Assembly: GCA_028824575.1 (NCBI GenBank)
Contig: JAPPDN010000578.1
Location: 1-9,184, forward strand
Direction of reading: 5' to 3'
Length of the DNA stretch: 9,184 bases
DNA from: Candidatus Poribacteria bacterium
Lineage (GTDB): Bacteria; Poribacteria; WGA-4E; WGA-3G
This document shows, piece by piece, positions 1 to 6,113 of the stretch (position 1 is the first letter of the stretch; every line of letters begins with the position of its first letter). A program made the translations under genes and the position numbers. The notes beneath the pieces are model-generated. The model searched no databases, was not told where the DNA came from, and saw nothing but the letters and a program-made list of their open reading frames with translations.

Positions 1-1212
1 CGCCTGACCGGTTTGCATCGCATCCGTCGCGAGAAAAATGAAGGAAGCCGTCGGTGTGATTCGGGAGAAATTTACACCGATTGTATCTTGGTGTTTTCTT
101 TCTCGCTGGTAACGTCTATCGAGTTGTGTTGCGAGGGCCTGGTATTTTAACCGAGCCTCTTCTTCAAGCGGTGCCATCTTCTCATTCATTTTTTTGTTGT
201 GTTCCGGACCTATTGTAAAGACGGCAGTCCCACCCTGCGTGGGGTTAGATTTCATCATTTCCGAGAGCACTTCACTCATCATTTTGCCTCTTTCCGCGTC
301 AAGGCCGGCCCGCAATTCTGCTCGCCGCGCTGTTTTTTCTCTGTAGACACTCTCCGCTGTTGAAGTCGGCGCGACGATTTGTGCCGCGAGAAATCCGACA
401 CGTGGTAAGATGAGGACAACGAACACCCAGACGGTGAATGCAACGATAAGTGCTGTCTTGGCACTGTCGAAATAGATGGAGATCACCGCCCCCACTGCAA
501 AAAAGACCCCAATGTAGAGCAGCGAGGCGAAGATAAGGCAGAGGATCCGCAGAAAGATGTCCGATTCAGTTAGTGGAAATCCTTGCAAAACGAGCACGAG
601 TAAACCGATGATTACCGAGATTAAGAACGGAAGGATGAAGACGAAGTATCCACCGATGAGTTTGCTCCACAAAAAGATATCGCGTGGCAGCGCATTGGCG
701 AGCGTTATCCGAAGCGTTCCGGCTTCTCTTTCCCCCGCAACGGCATCAAAAGTAAACAATAATGCGAGTAGACTAAAGACGGTTCTGACGACAAACACGA
801 AGTCGAGATGTCCTAAAAGAAAGGCTATTGGCGCGGTAGACAGTGACGCTTCTCCGCGCGTTATGCCGTTGCGGGTCATACCGAGATAACGCGGAAGCGC
901 GGATTCTAAACCTGTCGCAAATACACTTAAAGGGGTCGGTTTAAGAATCAGCTTGGAAACTTCAAGATTCGTATCTGTCGCCAGTTTAAATTTAATGCTC
1001 ATATCTTCCTGATCCTCACTATTTTCATCTTTGAGGACGTTTTCGTCTTCGAGCGTTTCTTGTTCTTGGTAGTCAATTTGGCGTTTAAGATAATGATGGT
1101 AATTGATATGCAAGTTGAGCGGGATGAGCAAAACACACATCAGCAGAAGCGCGACGAACCGGGCACTCAAGATGTGATGCATCATCTCTTTCTGAATTAA
1201 GGTCATTAACAT
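1..1212 (-). CDS. ABC-2 type transporter permease, DUF3526-like (3' end beyond window)
   Basis: The frame is open for 404 codons and has no stop before the left edge, so the C-terminus is missing. It begins MLMTLIQKEMMHHILSARF, the usual opening of ABC-2 permeases that carry their own large periplasmic loop. Segments visible: TM1 about 18-37; a long, very acidic outer loop about 38-135; TM2 about 137-157; the family signature DAVAGEREAGTLR (156-168) leading to LPRDIFLWSK; TM3 about 184-210; TM4 about 221-247; TM5 about 253-280; then a charged helical loop about 285-375 and NFSRITPTASFIF near the edge. The family exports substrates across the inner membrane with a separate ATPase; no ATPase gene lies upstream here, so it is probably to the left. 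Start at 1212 chosen because GAGGG sits 7 nt upstream; Met3 (1206) is possible. Substrate cannot be inferred. Confident in family, not in role. Confidence 0.88.
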   Translation of the reverse strand, partial: MLMTLIQKEMMHHILSARFVALLLMCVLLIPLNLHINYHHYLKRQIDYQEQETLEDENVLKDENSEDQEDMSIKFKLATDTNLEVSKLILKPTPLSVFATGLESALPRYLGMTRNGITRGEASLSTAPIAFLLGHLDFVFVVRTVFSLLALLFTFDAVAGEREAGTLRITLANALPRDIFLWSKLIGGYFVFILPFLISVIIGLLVLVLQGFPLTESDIFLRILCLIFASLLYIGVFFAVGAVISIYFDSAKTALIVAFTVWVFVVLILPRVGFLAAQIVAPTSTAESVYREKTARRAELRAGLDAERGKMMSEVLSEMMKSNPTQGGTAVFTIGPEHNKKMNEKMAPLEEEARLKYQALATQLDRRYQRERKHQDTIGVNFSRITPTASFIFLATDAMQTGQA

Positions 1213-1230
1213 GACTGCACCCTCATTCCA

Positions 1231-1240
1231 TGGTAAAGTG
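1231..1240. repeat. Left copy of 10-bp direct repeat TGGTAAAGTG
   Basis: Abuts the left inverted repeat of the element exactly and is identical to 1402-1411. The next base on each side differs between the copies, so the repeat is exactly 10 bp. It lies 18 nt upstream of the permease start codon. Confidence 0.7.
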
Positions 1241-1401
1241 TTAGGACTTACGCAATTTTGATTTTAGCACGCACTGTTAAGTGGGGTGCTTGGAAAGACC
1301 GCGGATGGTCTCTTGGCACAGGCTAACAGCCTATGCTACAGAAGAGTAGCATGCGGAAGTCCTGAGTATCGTAAAATTTGAAGCAAACGATCGTGTAATG
1401 T
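1241..1401. mobile_element. MITE-like structured element with terminal inverted repeats and 10-bp flanking repeats
   Basis: TTAGGACTTACGCA (1241-1254) is mirrored by TGCGGAAGTCCTGA (1352-1365), 12 of 14 positions complementary, giving a 125-bp unit. The 10-mer TGGTAAAGTG lies directly left of the unit (1231-1240) and again at 1402-1411, like a target-site duplication; taken literally, that sets the right end at 1401. The interior is a chain of hairpins: GTGC/GCAC (1286-1289, 1316-1319) enclosing AGACC/GGTCT (1296-1300, 1307-1311); AGGCT/AGCCT around AAC (1320-1332); ATGCTAC/GTAGCAT around a 6-nt loop (1333-1352). No coding capacity, so any movement would need a transposase in trans. The two possible right boundaries conflict, and I cannot see other copies in this window. 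Confidence 0.6.
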
Positions 1402-1411
1402 TGGTAAAGTG
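1402..1411. repeat. Right copy of 10-bp direct repeat TGGTAAAGTG
   Basis: Identical to 1231-1240. It lies 36 bp outside the right inverted repeat, so either the element extends to 1401 or the duplication arose differently. Confidence 0.65.
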
Positions 1412-1419
1412 ATATAGGT

Positions 1420-1439
1420 AGAACTTCGGTTCTTTTTTT
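1420..1439 (+). terminator. UUCG-loop hairpin followed by T-run (terminator-like, plus strand)
   Basis: AGAAC (1420-1424), loop TTCG, GTTCT (1429-1433), then six further T to 1439. The C(UUCG)G closure is an exceptionally stable tetraloop. The stem is only 5 bp. It is oriented for the plus strand, yet both flanking genes are on the minus strand, so it would stop plus-strand transcripts from the element region or block antisense transcription into the 1496-2080 gene. Read on the minus strand it has no U-run. Confidence 0.4.
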
Positions 1440-1440
1440 A

Positions 1441-1446
1441 ATTATA
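1441..1446 (-). promoter_or_regulatory. Possible -10 box for the ABC permease gene
   Basis: The minus strand reads a perfect TATAAT here. No good -35 box sits at 16-18 bp; the best match, TTCAAA (1467-1472), is 20 bp away. If used, transcription would start near 1434 and run through the repeat element, giving a leader of about 220 nt. With the element and one direct repeat removed, the leader would be about 51 nt, a normal arrangement. Confidence 0.35.
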
Positions 1447-1495
1447 CGCGATTTACGCTGAAAAGTTTTGAAAACAAATATGGTAAGCACCCACC

Positions 1496-2080
1496 CTATT
1501 CAATTAAGGCCCCAGTAGTTCCATCTATAATGATAACATTGTCGCCGTTACTGAGGCCTTTAAGATCTATTACGTCGCTTAGGCGACGATCTAACTCTAT
1601 CCACCCGGATGTTTGCGTAGCATCCAACTCGTCAATCACTATAAGACCTGAACCCTTTTCCAAAGAATTAGCGAGCTGCTCCTGCAGAAAATCGGCGAAG
1701 GCCTCAGTTTCAGTATCTGTTGTATCAGCGTTCCCAAGCAGTGCGGCAAGTTCCGCGTCTCCGAGTCCGTCAAGAAGCTCCGAGAACTCGTCAAGCGATG
1801 TGTCTCCTCCCGCGGTGTCAGTTATTTCGGGTTCGACTTCTTGTTGTCTGTCAAGGTCAGATTCCGTTTCAGTTTCAGATATCGTTGGTGTTTCAGGGAG
1901 TGCCTGTTTAGTAAAATTCACTGTTGGTTCAATTTTTTGTGGGGCAGGTGTATAGGGTTCACCAAGGGATTCCTTGAAACGTTGGACATCCCACTTGGCG
2001 TAAAAATAAATCCCGACACAAAGTGCGGTCATCAAAATGGCTGTCCTGCCGAGGAGTTTCCAGTAATTCATACTGTTCAT
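1496..2080 (-). CDS. Small acidic membrane-anchored protein, unknown function
   Basis: 194 residues; I do not recognise a family. An N-terminal hydrophobic segment (about 10-27, RTAILMTALCVGIYFYAK) follows a short basic start. It has no clear signal-peptidase site, so it most likely acts as a membrane anchor with the rest outside. Residues 40-92 are rich in Pro, Thr, Glu and Asp and look like a flexible linker. Residues 93-140 form an acidic helical stretch (LDEFSELLDGLGDAELAALL). The end (145-194) is a compact alternating segment with hydrophobic strands LIVIDEL and NVIIIDG that could be a small beta domain. Start taken at 2080, with GAGAG 6 nt upstream; Met4 is an alternative with a poorer ribosome site. 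It has its own promoter-like sequence upstream (2175-2203). It shares strand with the permease but is separated from it by the repeat element. Confidence 0.75.
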   Translation of the reverse strand: MNSMNYWKLLGRTAILMTALCVGIYFYAKWDVQRFKESLGEPYTPAPQKIEPTVNFTKQALPETPTISETETESDLDRQQEVEPEITDTAGGDTSLDEFSELLDGLGDAELAALLGNADTTDTETEAFADFLQEQLANSLEKGSGLIVIDELDATQTSGWIELDRRLSDVIDLKGLSNGDNVIIIDGTTGALIE

Positions 2081-2174
2081 AATTTTCTCTCTTTTGGTTG
2101 ATAGTGTTTGTCTTCATAGATCATCCAAATTTGGTGGATAGATATCAAAGATTAAACCGACTTAAACGTGGTAC

Positions 2175-2203
2175 ATAATATCCTTCAGTTGTTAAAGACA
2201 CAA
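2175..2203 (-). promoter_or_regulatory. Sigma70-type promoter for the small membrane-anchored protein gene
   Basis: On the minus strand TTGTGT (2198-2203) is followed after exactly 17 bp by TATTAT (2175-2180), which matches 5 of 6 consensus bases. The predicted transcript would have a leader of roughly 88 nt before the start codon at 2080. Confidence 0.5.
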
Positions 2204-2316
2204 TTTTTCGCGGGATGCTTGCATAATTTTAAAAAAAGATCAAAAAATCTGGATTTTAATCTAAAAATCAGCAAAATTGCTTGTAAGGATGAGAAATGGA
2301 GAAAAGCACAAAACAT

Positions 2317-2344
2317 TTGACATTTTTTTTACTTTCATTATAAG
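2317..2344 (+). promoter_or_regulatory. Sigma70-type promoter for the DUF1800-DUF1501-NHL cluster
   Basis: A perfect TTGACA (2317-2322), a 16-bp T-rich spacer and TATAAG (2339-2344, 5 of 6 consensus bases). It lies about 120 bp before the DUF1800 start and is the clearest promoter in the window. The transcript would start near 2351 with a leader of about 110 nt. Confidence 0.65.
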
Positions 2345-2424
2345 ATATAGGCAATCTTATAGCGGTTTCTCCCAATCCAACGAAACTGAAACATCAGAAC
2401 GGTATTCCATTGAAAGTTACTAAC

Positions 2425-2461
2425 GTGAGGTCCCTCCTCACAGTGAACGTATCGGAGGTGA
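2425..2461 (+). promoter_or_regulatory. Leader hairpin and Shine-Dalgarno of the DUF1800 gene
   Basis: GTGAGG (2425-2430) and CCTCAC (2436-2441) form a perfect 6-bp stem around a 5-nt loop. A strong ribosome site GGAGGTGA (2454-2461) follows, with GGAGG 5 nt from ATG 2464, and it decides the start codon. CCTCC (2433-2437), shared between loop and stem, is complementary to GGAGG (2454-2458). The leader could therefore alternate between an open and a sequestered ribosome site. Only the strings are seen; the switching is inferred. Confidence 0.4.
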
Positions 2462-2463
2462 AC

Positions 2464-3852
2464 ATGTCACAGAACGATGTTGCGTTGATGGCGCACCTCA
2501 TGCGCCGCGCAGGGTTTGGCACAACCCGCACCGAACTGGAAGCCTACGTCGAAAAAGGCTATGAAAATGTAGTTGACGACCTCGTCCATCCCGAACGCGG
2601 GACCCCCATTGATGAAGATATTTTAGAACGCTATTTCGGTAGTGAAGGCGGTTATGTCGGGACTTGGATCTATCGGATGCTGAACAGCAGATGCCCACTG
2701 CAAGAGAAGATGGCACTCTTCTGGCATCATGTCTTTGCAACGGGGCTGAGCAAGAACCAGCACATCCTCGCGTCCACGAACCAGATTGATATGTTGCGGC
2801 GCGTCGGTATGGGGAAAATAGGAGACATCCTACTTGAACTCTCCAAAGACCCGGCGATGATTTTCTGGCTCGACAATAACGAAAATCGTAAAGGTGAACC
2901 CAACGAGAATTATGGCAGAGAACTCCTTGAACTCTTTTCACTGGGTGTAGGCAACTACACAGAAGATGATATTAAGAACTGCGCGCTTGCTTTTACGGGC
3001 TGGACTTTCGGGCAGCCGATTCCGTTGTATCCGCACGGTTATTACGCGCCCCCATTCCTGTTCGTTGAAGAGGAACATGACGATGGGGAGAAAACTTTCT
3101 TAGGACGTACCGGGAATCTCAACGGCGATGACATCATCGACATCATTGCTGAGCAACCCGCTTGTGCCAGATTCATCTCCAGACACCTCTACAATTTCTT
3201 TGTCGCAGATGAGCCACAGGTACCGTCTTGGAACGTGACACCACCGCAAGATCCGGAGGCTATTGAGACGCTTGCGGACGCGTTCATGGCATCCGATGGA
3301 GATATATCGCGCGTCCTTGGTATACTTTTCAATGCTGACTTCTTTAAAGAAGCCCGATTTAAAAAGGTAAAAAGCCCAACAGAACTCGTCACGGGTATTT
3401 TGAAACTGGTCGGGACATTCCAGAGCGGTCCAGAACCCGGAATGAATCAATATGGGAGTGCTACGCAATTGATGGGGCAGAAACTGCTCGATCCGCCTAC
3501 TGTAGAGGGATGGCACACCGGCAAAGAGTGGATTGACGGTGGATTGCTTACCGCCCGCGTTAACTTCGCCGTTCGCGAAGTCAGCGATGCGTCGAAACCG
3601 GGCATTCAGGATATTATGACACGATTGAAGCATAATGGAAATCCGCTCTCGCCAGAAGCATTCGTGGAGAGTTGCCTTGAATTTGCCGGTCCACTGGTAG
3701 TGGGAGATACCACGCGTCAGTATTTGACCGAATTCGCTGAGGCGAACGGTGAGATCGATTTTAGAGATGATGCTGTTGCAGAGGAGAACCAAACCCTGCT
3801 CGTCAGTATGCTCCAATTAATCGTGGCATCAAGAGAGTATCAACTCGGTTAG
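2464..3852 (+). CDS. DUF1800 family protein
   Basis: 462 residues, full family length. Conserved blocks in order: AHLMRRAGFG (10-19), EKMALFWHHVFATG (81-94), PNENYGRELLELFSLGVGNY (146-165) running into TEDDIKNCALAFTGW (166-180), FISRHLYNFFV (237-247), KSPTELVTGILKLVG (303-317), GQKLLDPPTVEGWHTGKEW (338-356) and LTARVNFA (362-369). The family has no established biochemical activity and is commonly encoded next to DUF1501, as here. Start placed at ATG 2464 because of the strong ribosome site; the frame is open further upstream from a TTG at 2410, but those codons cover the leader hairpin. There is no signal peptide, Tat motif or membrane segment, so I infer a cytoplasmic protein. First gene of the cluster; the gap to the next is 38 nt. 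Sure of the family, nothing certain about the function. Confidence 0.93.
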   Translation: MSQNDVALMAHLMRRAGFGTTRTELEAYVEKGYENVVDDLVHPERGTPIDEDILERYFGSEGGYVGTWIYRMLNSRCPLQEKMALFWHHVFATGLSKNQHILASTNQIDMLRRVGMGKIGDILLELSKDPAMIFWLDNNENRKGEPNENYGRELLELFSLGVGNYTEDDIKNCALAFTGWTFGQPIPLYPHGYYAPPFLFVEEEHDDGEKTFLGRTGNLNGDDIIDIIAEQPACARFISRHLYNFFVADEPQVPSWNVTPPQDPEAIETLADAFMASDGDISRVLGILFNADFFKEARFKKVKSPTELVTGILKLVGTFQSGPEPGMNQYGSATQLMGQKLLDPPTVEGWHTGKEWIDGGLLTARVNFAVREVSDASKPGIQDIMTRLKHNGNPLSPEAFVESCLEFAGPLVVGDTTRQYLTEFAEANGEIDFRDDAVAEENQTLLVSMLQLIVASREYQLG

Positions 3853-3890
3853 TTTTTTGTAGCCTTGGACAGAACATAGGAGACATTCAC

Positions 3891-5033
3891 ATGCGTACGA
3901 CGAAGAAAGCTCCGATCCTTGTCGTTGTCCAGCTGACAGGCGGCAACGACTTTATGAATACACTCATTCCGTACACAAGCGGGATCTATCACGATTCGCG
4001 ACCGGTGGTGGGCATTAAAGCGGAAGATGTGATACCGTTAGACGTAGACGATGCACTCGGCTGGAACCCACACGCTGCTCCTCTCAAAGAGATGTTTGAT
4101 GCCGGTGATGTTGCCGTTGTGCAGGGGATCGGCTATCCGGATTCAAACCGCTCACATTTCCGGGCGATGGATATCTGGCACACCTGTGAACCCTTGAAAA
4201 TCGGCGATGAGGGGTGGGTCGGCAGGCTCGTCCGAGAACTCGACCCGCAGAGTCAAAACGTCTTAACGGGTGTCAGTTTCGGGCAGGGGCTCCCGCGCGC
4301 GTGTGCACTTGCGGGTATCCCTGTTACCTCTGTCGGTGATTTGGACAACTACGGTTTGATGACGAGCATCGGTGATGCAGCACAGCGTACACAAGCACTT
4401 GACGTATTCAAGAAGATGTATGGCAGCACGGTCGGCAGCGGCATCGTGATGGACTACCTCAGCCAAACCGGATTAGATGTCATCAAAGGCGCGGACGAGC
4501 TTAAGAAGGCACCGGAGATGTATACCTCCGAAGTGGAATACCCACAAAGTTCCATCGCGAAAAGTCTACGGGATGTCGCACGGGTCCACCTCGCTGATCT
4601 TGGTACGCGTGTCTTTTACACGCAGCACGGCGGTTATGACAACCATGCCAACGAGGTGCCGGCGCACCCGCGCCTCCTGAAAGATTTGACAGAGGCGATT
4701 CAAGCGTTCTTCACCGATTTGCGGTCCCAAAACGCCTCTGAAGAGATCGTGATGTACGTCTTTACGGAATTCGGTAGACGTATCCGAGACAATGCGAGCG
4801 GTACAGATCACGGCACTGGTGGCGGTGCGTTCATCATCGGCGATCGCGTGAAAGGCGGACTCTACTCGGAATATCCGTCGCTTGATCCGTCCCGATGGGT
4901 ACATGGCGAAGACCTTGAACACACCATCGACTTTCGTGGCATATACGGAACGCTTTTAGAGCAGTGGATGGGTGTTGATCCGACGCACATTGTCGGGGGG
5001 AACTTTGAACAGATTCAGCCCTTTTCAGTGTAG
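3891..5033 (+). CDS. DUF1501 family protein (alkaline phosphatase/sulfatase-like fold)
   Basis: 380 residues. Family blocks: VVVQLTGGNDFMNTLIPY (11-28), GIGYPDSNRSHFRAMDIWHT (79-98), YTQHGGYDNHANEVPAHPRL (243-262) and FTEFGRRIRDN (291-301) followed by GTDHGTGGGAFIIGD (304-318). The Asp, Glu and His residues in these blocks (D20, D250, H252, E293, D306, H307) sit where the superfamily places its metal ligands, so a metal-dependent hydrolase-like site is plausible; no reaction is proven for the family. Many relatives carry a Tat signal. This one goes straight from MRTTKKAP into the first core strand, so it looks cytoplasmic and complete in its catalytic part. AGGAGA lies 7 nt before ATG 3891. 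Its TAG stop falls inside a palindrome (5030-5056). Probable partner of the DUF1800 protein. Confidence 0.93.
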   Translation: MRTTKKAPILVVVQLTGGNDFMNTLIPYTSGIYHDSRPVVGIKAEDVIPLDVDDALGWNPHAAPLKEMFDAGDVAVVQGIGYPDSNRSHFRAMDIWHTCEPLKIGDEGWVGRLVRELDPQSQNVLTGVSFGQGLPRACALAGIPVTSVGDLDNYGLMTSIGDAAQRTQALDVFKKMYGSTVGSGIVMDYLSQTGLDVIKGADELKKAPEMYTSEVEYPQSSIAKSLRDVARVHLADLGTRVFYTQHGGYDNHANEVPAHPRLLKDLTEAIQAFFTDLRSQNASEEIVMYVFTEFGRRIRDNASGTDHGTGGGAFIIGDRVKGGLYSEYPSLDPSRWVHGEDLEHTIDFRGIYGTLLEQWMGVDPTHIVGGNFEQIQPFSV

Positions 5034-5056
5034 AGGTTCGGTAACCGAACCCCTAC
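5030..5056. repeat. 27-bp palindrome overlapping the DUF1501 stop codon
   Basis: GTAGAGGTTCGG and CCGAACCCCTAC form a near-perfect hairpin, with 12 pairs and one A-C mismatch around a tiny loop at 5043. The TAG stop (5031-5033) is in the left arm. No T-run follows, so it is not an ordinary intrinsic terminator. The form GTAG-purine-rich ... CCCCTAC resembles short interspersed palindromes of environmental bacteria; that is recollection, not a search. In mRNA it could affect stability or expression between DUF1501 and the NHL gene. Confidence 0.6.
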
Positions 5057-5085
5057 AAACTTGCTATTAAATGACGTAGGACAAC

Positions 5086-5093
5086 GGGGGAGG
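5086..5093 (+). promoter_or_regulatory. Shine-Dalgarno deciding the NHL gene start
   Basis: GGGGGAGG ends 6 nt before ATG 5100. It favours this ATG over the in-frame TTG at 5061, which has no ribosome site and lies just past the palindrome. Confidence 0.75.
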
Positions 5094-5099
5094 CATATC

Positions 5100-6113
5100 A
5101 TGGGCAGACCTTATGGCTTGCTGCGTGCCGGGTTTCCATTTCATAAGACCCTAAGCATGCGGCGCACAACGAATTTTCCAATCGACATCGCAATCGGAAA
5201 AGAGGGACGGATATATATTATGTGCCGGAGCGACGGCACTGCGATGATTCGCAAATATACTGTTGAGGACGAGGATCGCGGTACAATGGGCGGTTACGGG
5301 CAGGGCGAGGGGCAATTCACATGGCCCGTGACGATTATCTCCGACAGTGAAGAAAACCTCTATGTGTCCGATGAATATCTGCATCGGATCGTCGCCTTTA
5401 ATAGTGAGGGTGAGCACATCGGCACATGGGGCGAACACGGCACCGATCCGGGACAACTCAACGGACCCGCGGGTATCGCTTTTGATCCCGATGAGAATCT
5501 CTATGTCGTTGATAGCCTAAGTCATCGGGTGCAGAAATTCACAAAGGATGGCAAGTTCCTCCTCGGATGGGGCGGTTATGGCGATGGCGAAGGTGAATTT
5601 AACATGCCGTGGGGTGTTGCTGTAGATGAACTCGGCGATGTCTACGTTGTGGATTGGCGAAACGATAGGGTTCAGAAGTTCAATGCCGAGGGAGAATTTC
5701 TCTTCGCCTTCGGTAAATCCGGTAGCGGCAACGGCGAATTCAACCGTCCTGCCGGGATTGACGTTGACCAGCACGGCGATGTCTATATTGCTGACCGAGG
5801 CAATGACCGCATTCAACTTTTCAACGCTGAAGGTAGGTATGTGCAGAAGTTTCTCGGCGATGCCACGCTGTCAAAGGTATCACAGGCTTACATGATGACG
5901 AACGCGAGTCCAAATCGGATGCGAGACATGGCGGATCTGGAACCGCAGAAATACTTGCGTCAACCGAAATCCGTTGCAGTCAGTGACGAGGGATTGATGT
6001 TTGTGCCGGACTTTGGCTCCTATCGGGTTCAGGTTTATCAGAATATGGCAGTGCCGTTGACAGAGCAGGAATTTAGCCCACCGCGCCGGTCGGTTACGCT
6101 GCATCAGGAATGA
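5100..6113 (+). CDS. NHL-repeat six-bladed beta-propeller protein
   Basis: 337 residues. NHL units recur every 47-48 residues: an opening G-x-G-x-F/L (near 70, 118, 164, 211), then W/N-x-P-x-G-I/V-A, a Y-V-x-D strand (LYVSD, LYVVD, VYVVD, VYIAD) and H/D-R-V/I-Q-K/L-F-N. With degenerate units at about 24-60 and 287-315 the total is six blades, a closed propeller. A helical insert of about 35 residues (252-286) separates blades five and six. Propellers of this kind usually bind proteins, RNA or ligands; no catalytic residues are evident. There is no signal peptide: MGRPYGLLRAGFPF is not hydrophobic enough. It lies 66 nt after DUF1501 and before a strong terminator, so it is probably the last gene of the cluster. 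Its job alongside DUF1800/DUF1501 is unknown; a binding or scaffold role is a guess. Confidence 0.9.
   Translation: MGRPYGLLRAGFPFHKTLSMRRTTNFPIDIAIGKEGRIYIMCRSDGTAMIRKYTVEDEDRGTMGGYGQGEGQFTWPVTIISDSEENLYVSDEYLHRIVAFNSEGEHIGTWGEHGTDPGQLNGPAGIAFDPDENLYVVDSLSHRVQKFTKDGKFLLGWGGYGDGEGEFNMPWGVAVDELGDVYVVDWRNDRVQKFNAEGEFLFAFGKSGSGNGEFNRPAGIDVDQHGDVYIADRGNDRIQLFNAEGRYVQKFLGDATLSKVSQAYMMTNASPNRMRDMADLEPQKYLRQPKSVAVSDEGLMFVPDFGSYRVQVYQNMAVPLTEQEFSPPRRSVTLHQE
5307..5855 (+). repeat. In-frame NHL blade repeats (about 141-bp period)
   Basis: Four clear consecutive blades at residues about 70-252 of the propeller protein, each beginning G-x-G-x-F/L and closing with an R-V/I-Q-K/L-F strand. Protein similarity is high, while DNA similarity is only partial, which suggests old duplications. 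Confidence 0.75.

Larger units (their letters stand above)
1213..1495. other. Intergenic region with inserted repeat element
   Basis: This gap between two minus-strand genes contains no credible coding frame. Most of it is taken up by a structured repeat (1241-1365, or 1241-1401 if the flanking direct repeats mark its ends). To its right are a UUCG hairpin with a T-run (1420-1439) and a possible minus-strand -10 box (1441-1446). The remaining bases up to 1495 show nothing further. Confidence 0.7.
2081..2463. other. Divergent intergenic control region
   Basis: About 380 bp between divergently transcribed genes, strongly A+T-rich from 2221 to 2350. It contains a minus-strand promoter (2175-2203), a plus-strand promoter (2317-2344), a 10-bp palindrome CCAAATTTGG (2125-2134) and a leader hairpin (2425-2441) upstream of the DUF1800 ribosome site. 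No credible gene. Confidence 0.65.

Noticed and set aside
557..889. Plus-strand open frame of 110 codons
   Set aside because: It lies antisense within the ABC permease, whose family motifs and membrane segments are clear; the frame has low-complexity Ser/Lys-rich content and no ribosome site.
1530..1955. Plus-strand open frame of 141 codons, Ser/Val-rich
   Set aside because: It is the mirror of the acidic 194-residue protein: Glu/Asp codons read in reverse give Ser/Val/Phe runs. The minus-strand frame has a start site, promoter and membrane anchor.
2221..2275. A/T-rich tract with repeated ATCT/AGAT words, considered as an operator or origin-like array
   Set aside because: Words are short and irregularly spaced in low-complexity sequence; no regular iteration or DnaA-box pattern.
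2410..2463. Upstream TTG start extending DUF1800 by 18 residues
   Set aside because: No ribosome site precedes it, while ATG 2464 has GGAGGTGA at proper spacing and gives the standard family N-terminus.
3100..3816. Minus-strand open frame of 238 codons
   Set aside because: Fully antisense to conserved DUF1800 blocks, with no ribosome site and no recognisable protein features.
5061..5099. Upstream TTG start extending the NHL protein by 13 residues
   Set aside because: It sits right after the palindrome without a ribosome site; GGGGGAGG before ATG 5100 is far better.
5307..5855. Regular spacing considered as a CRISPR-like or DNA repeat array
   Set aside because: The periodicity is codon-level and explained by NHL blades; the DNA units are not identical.
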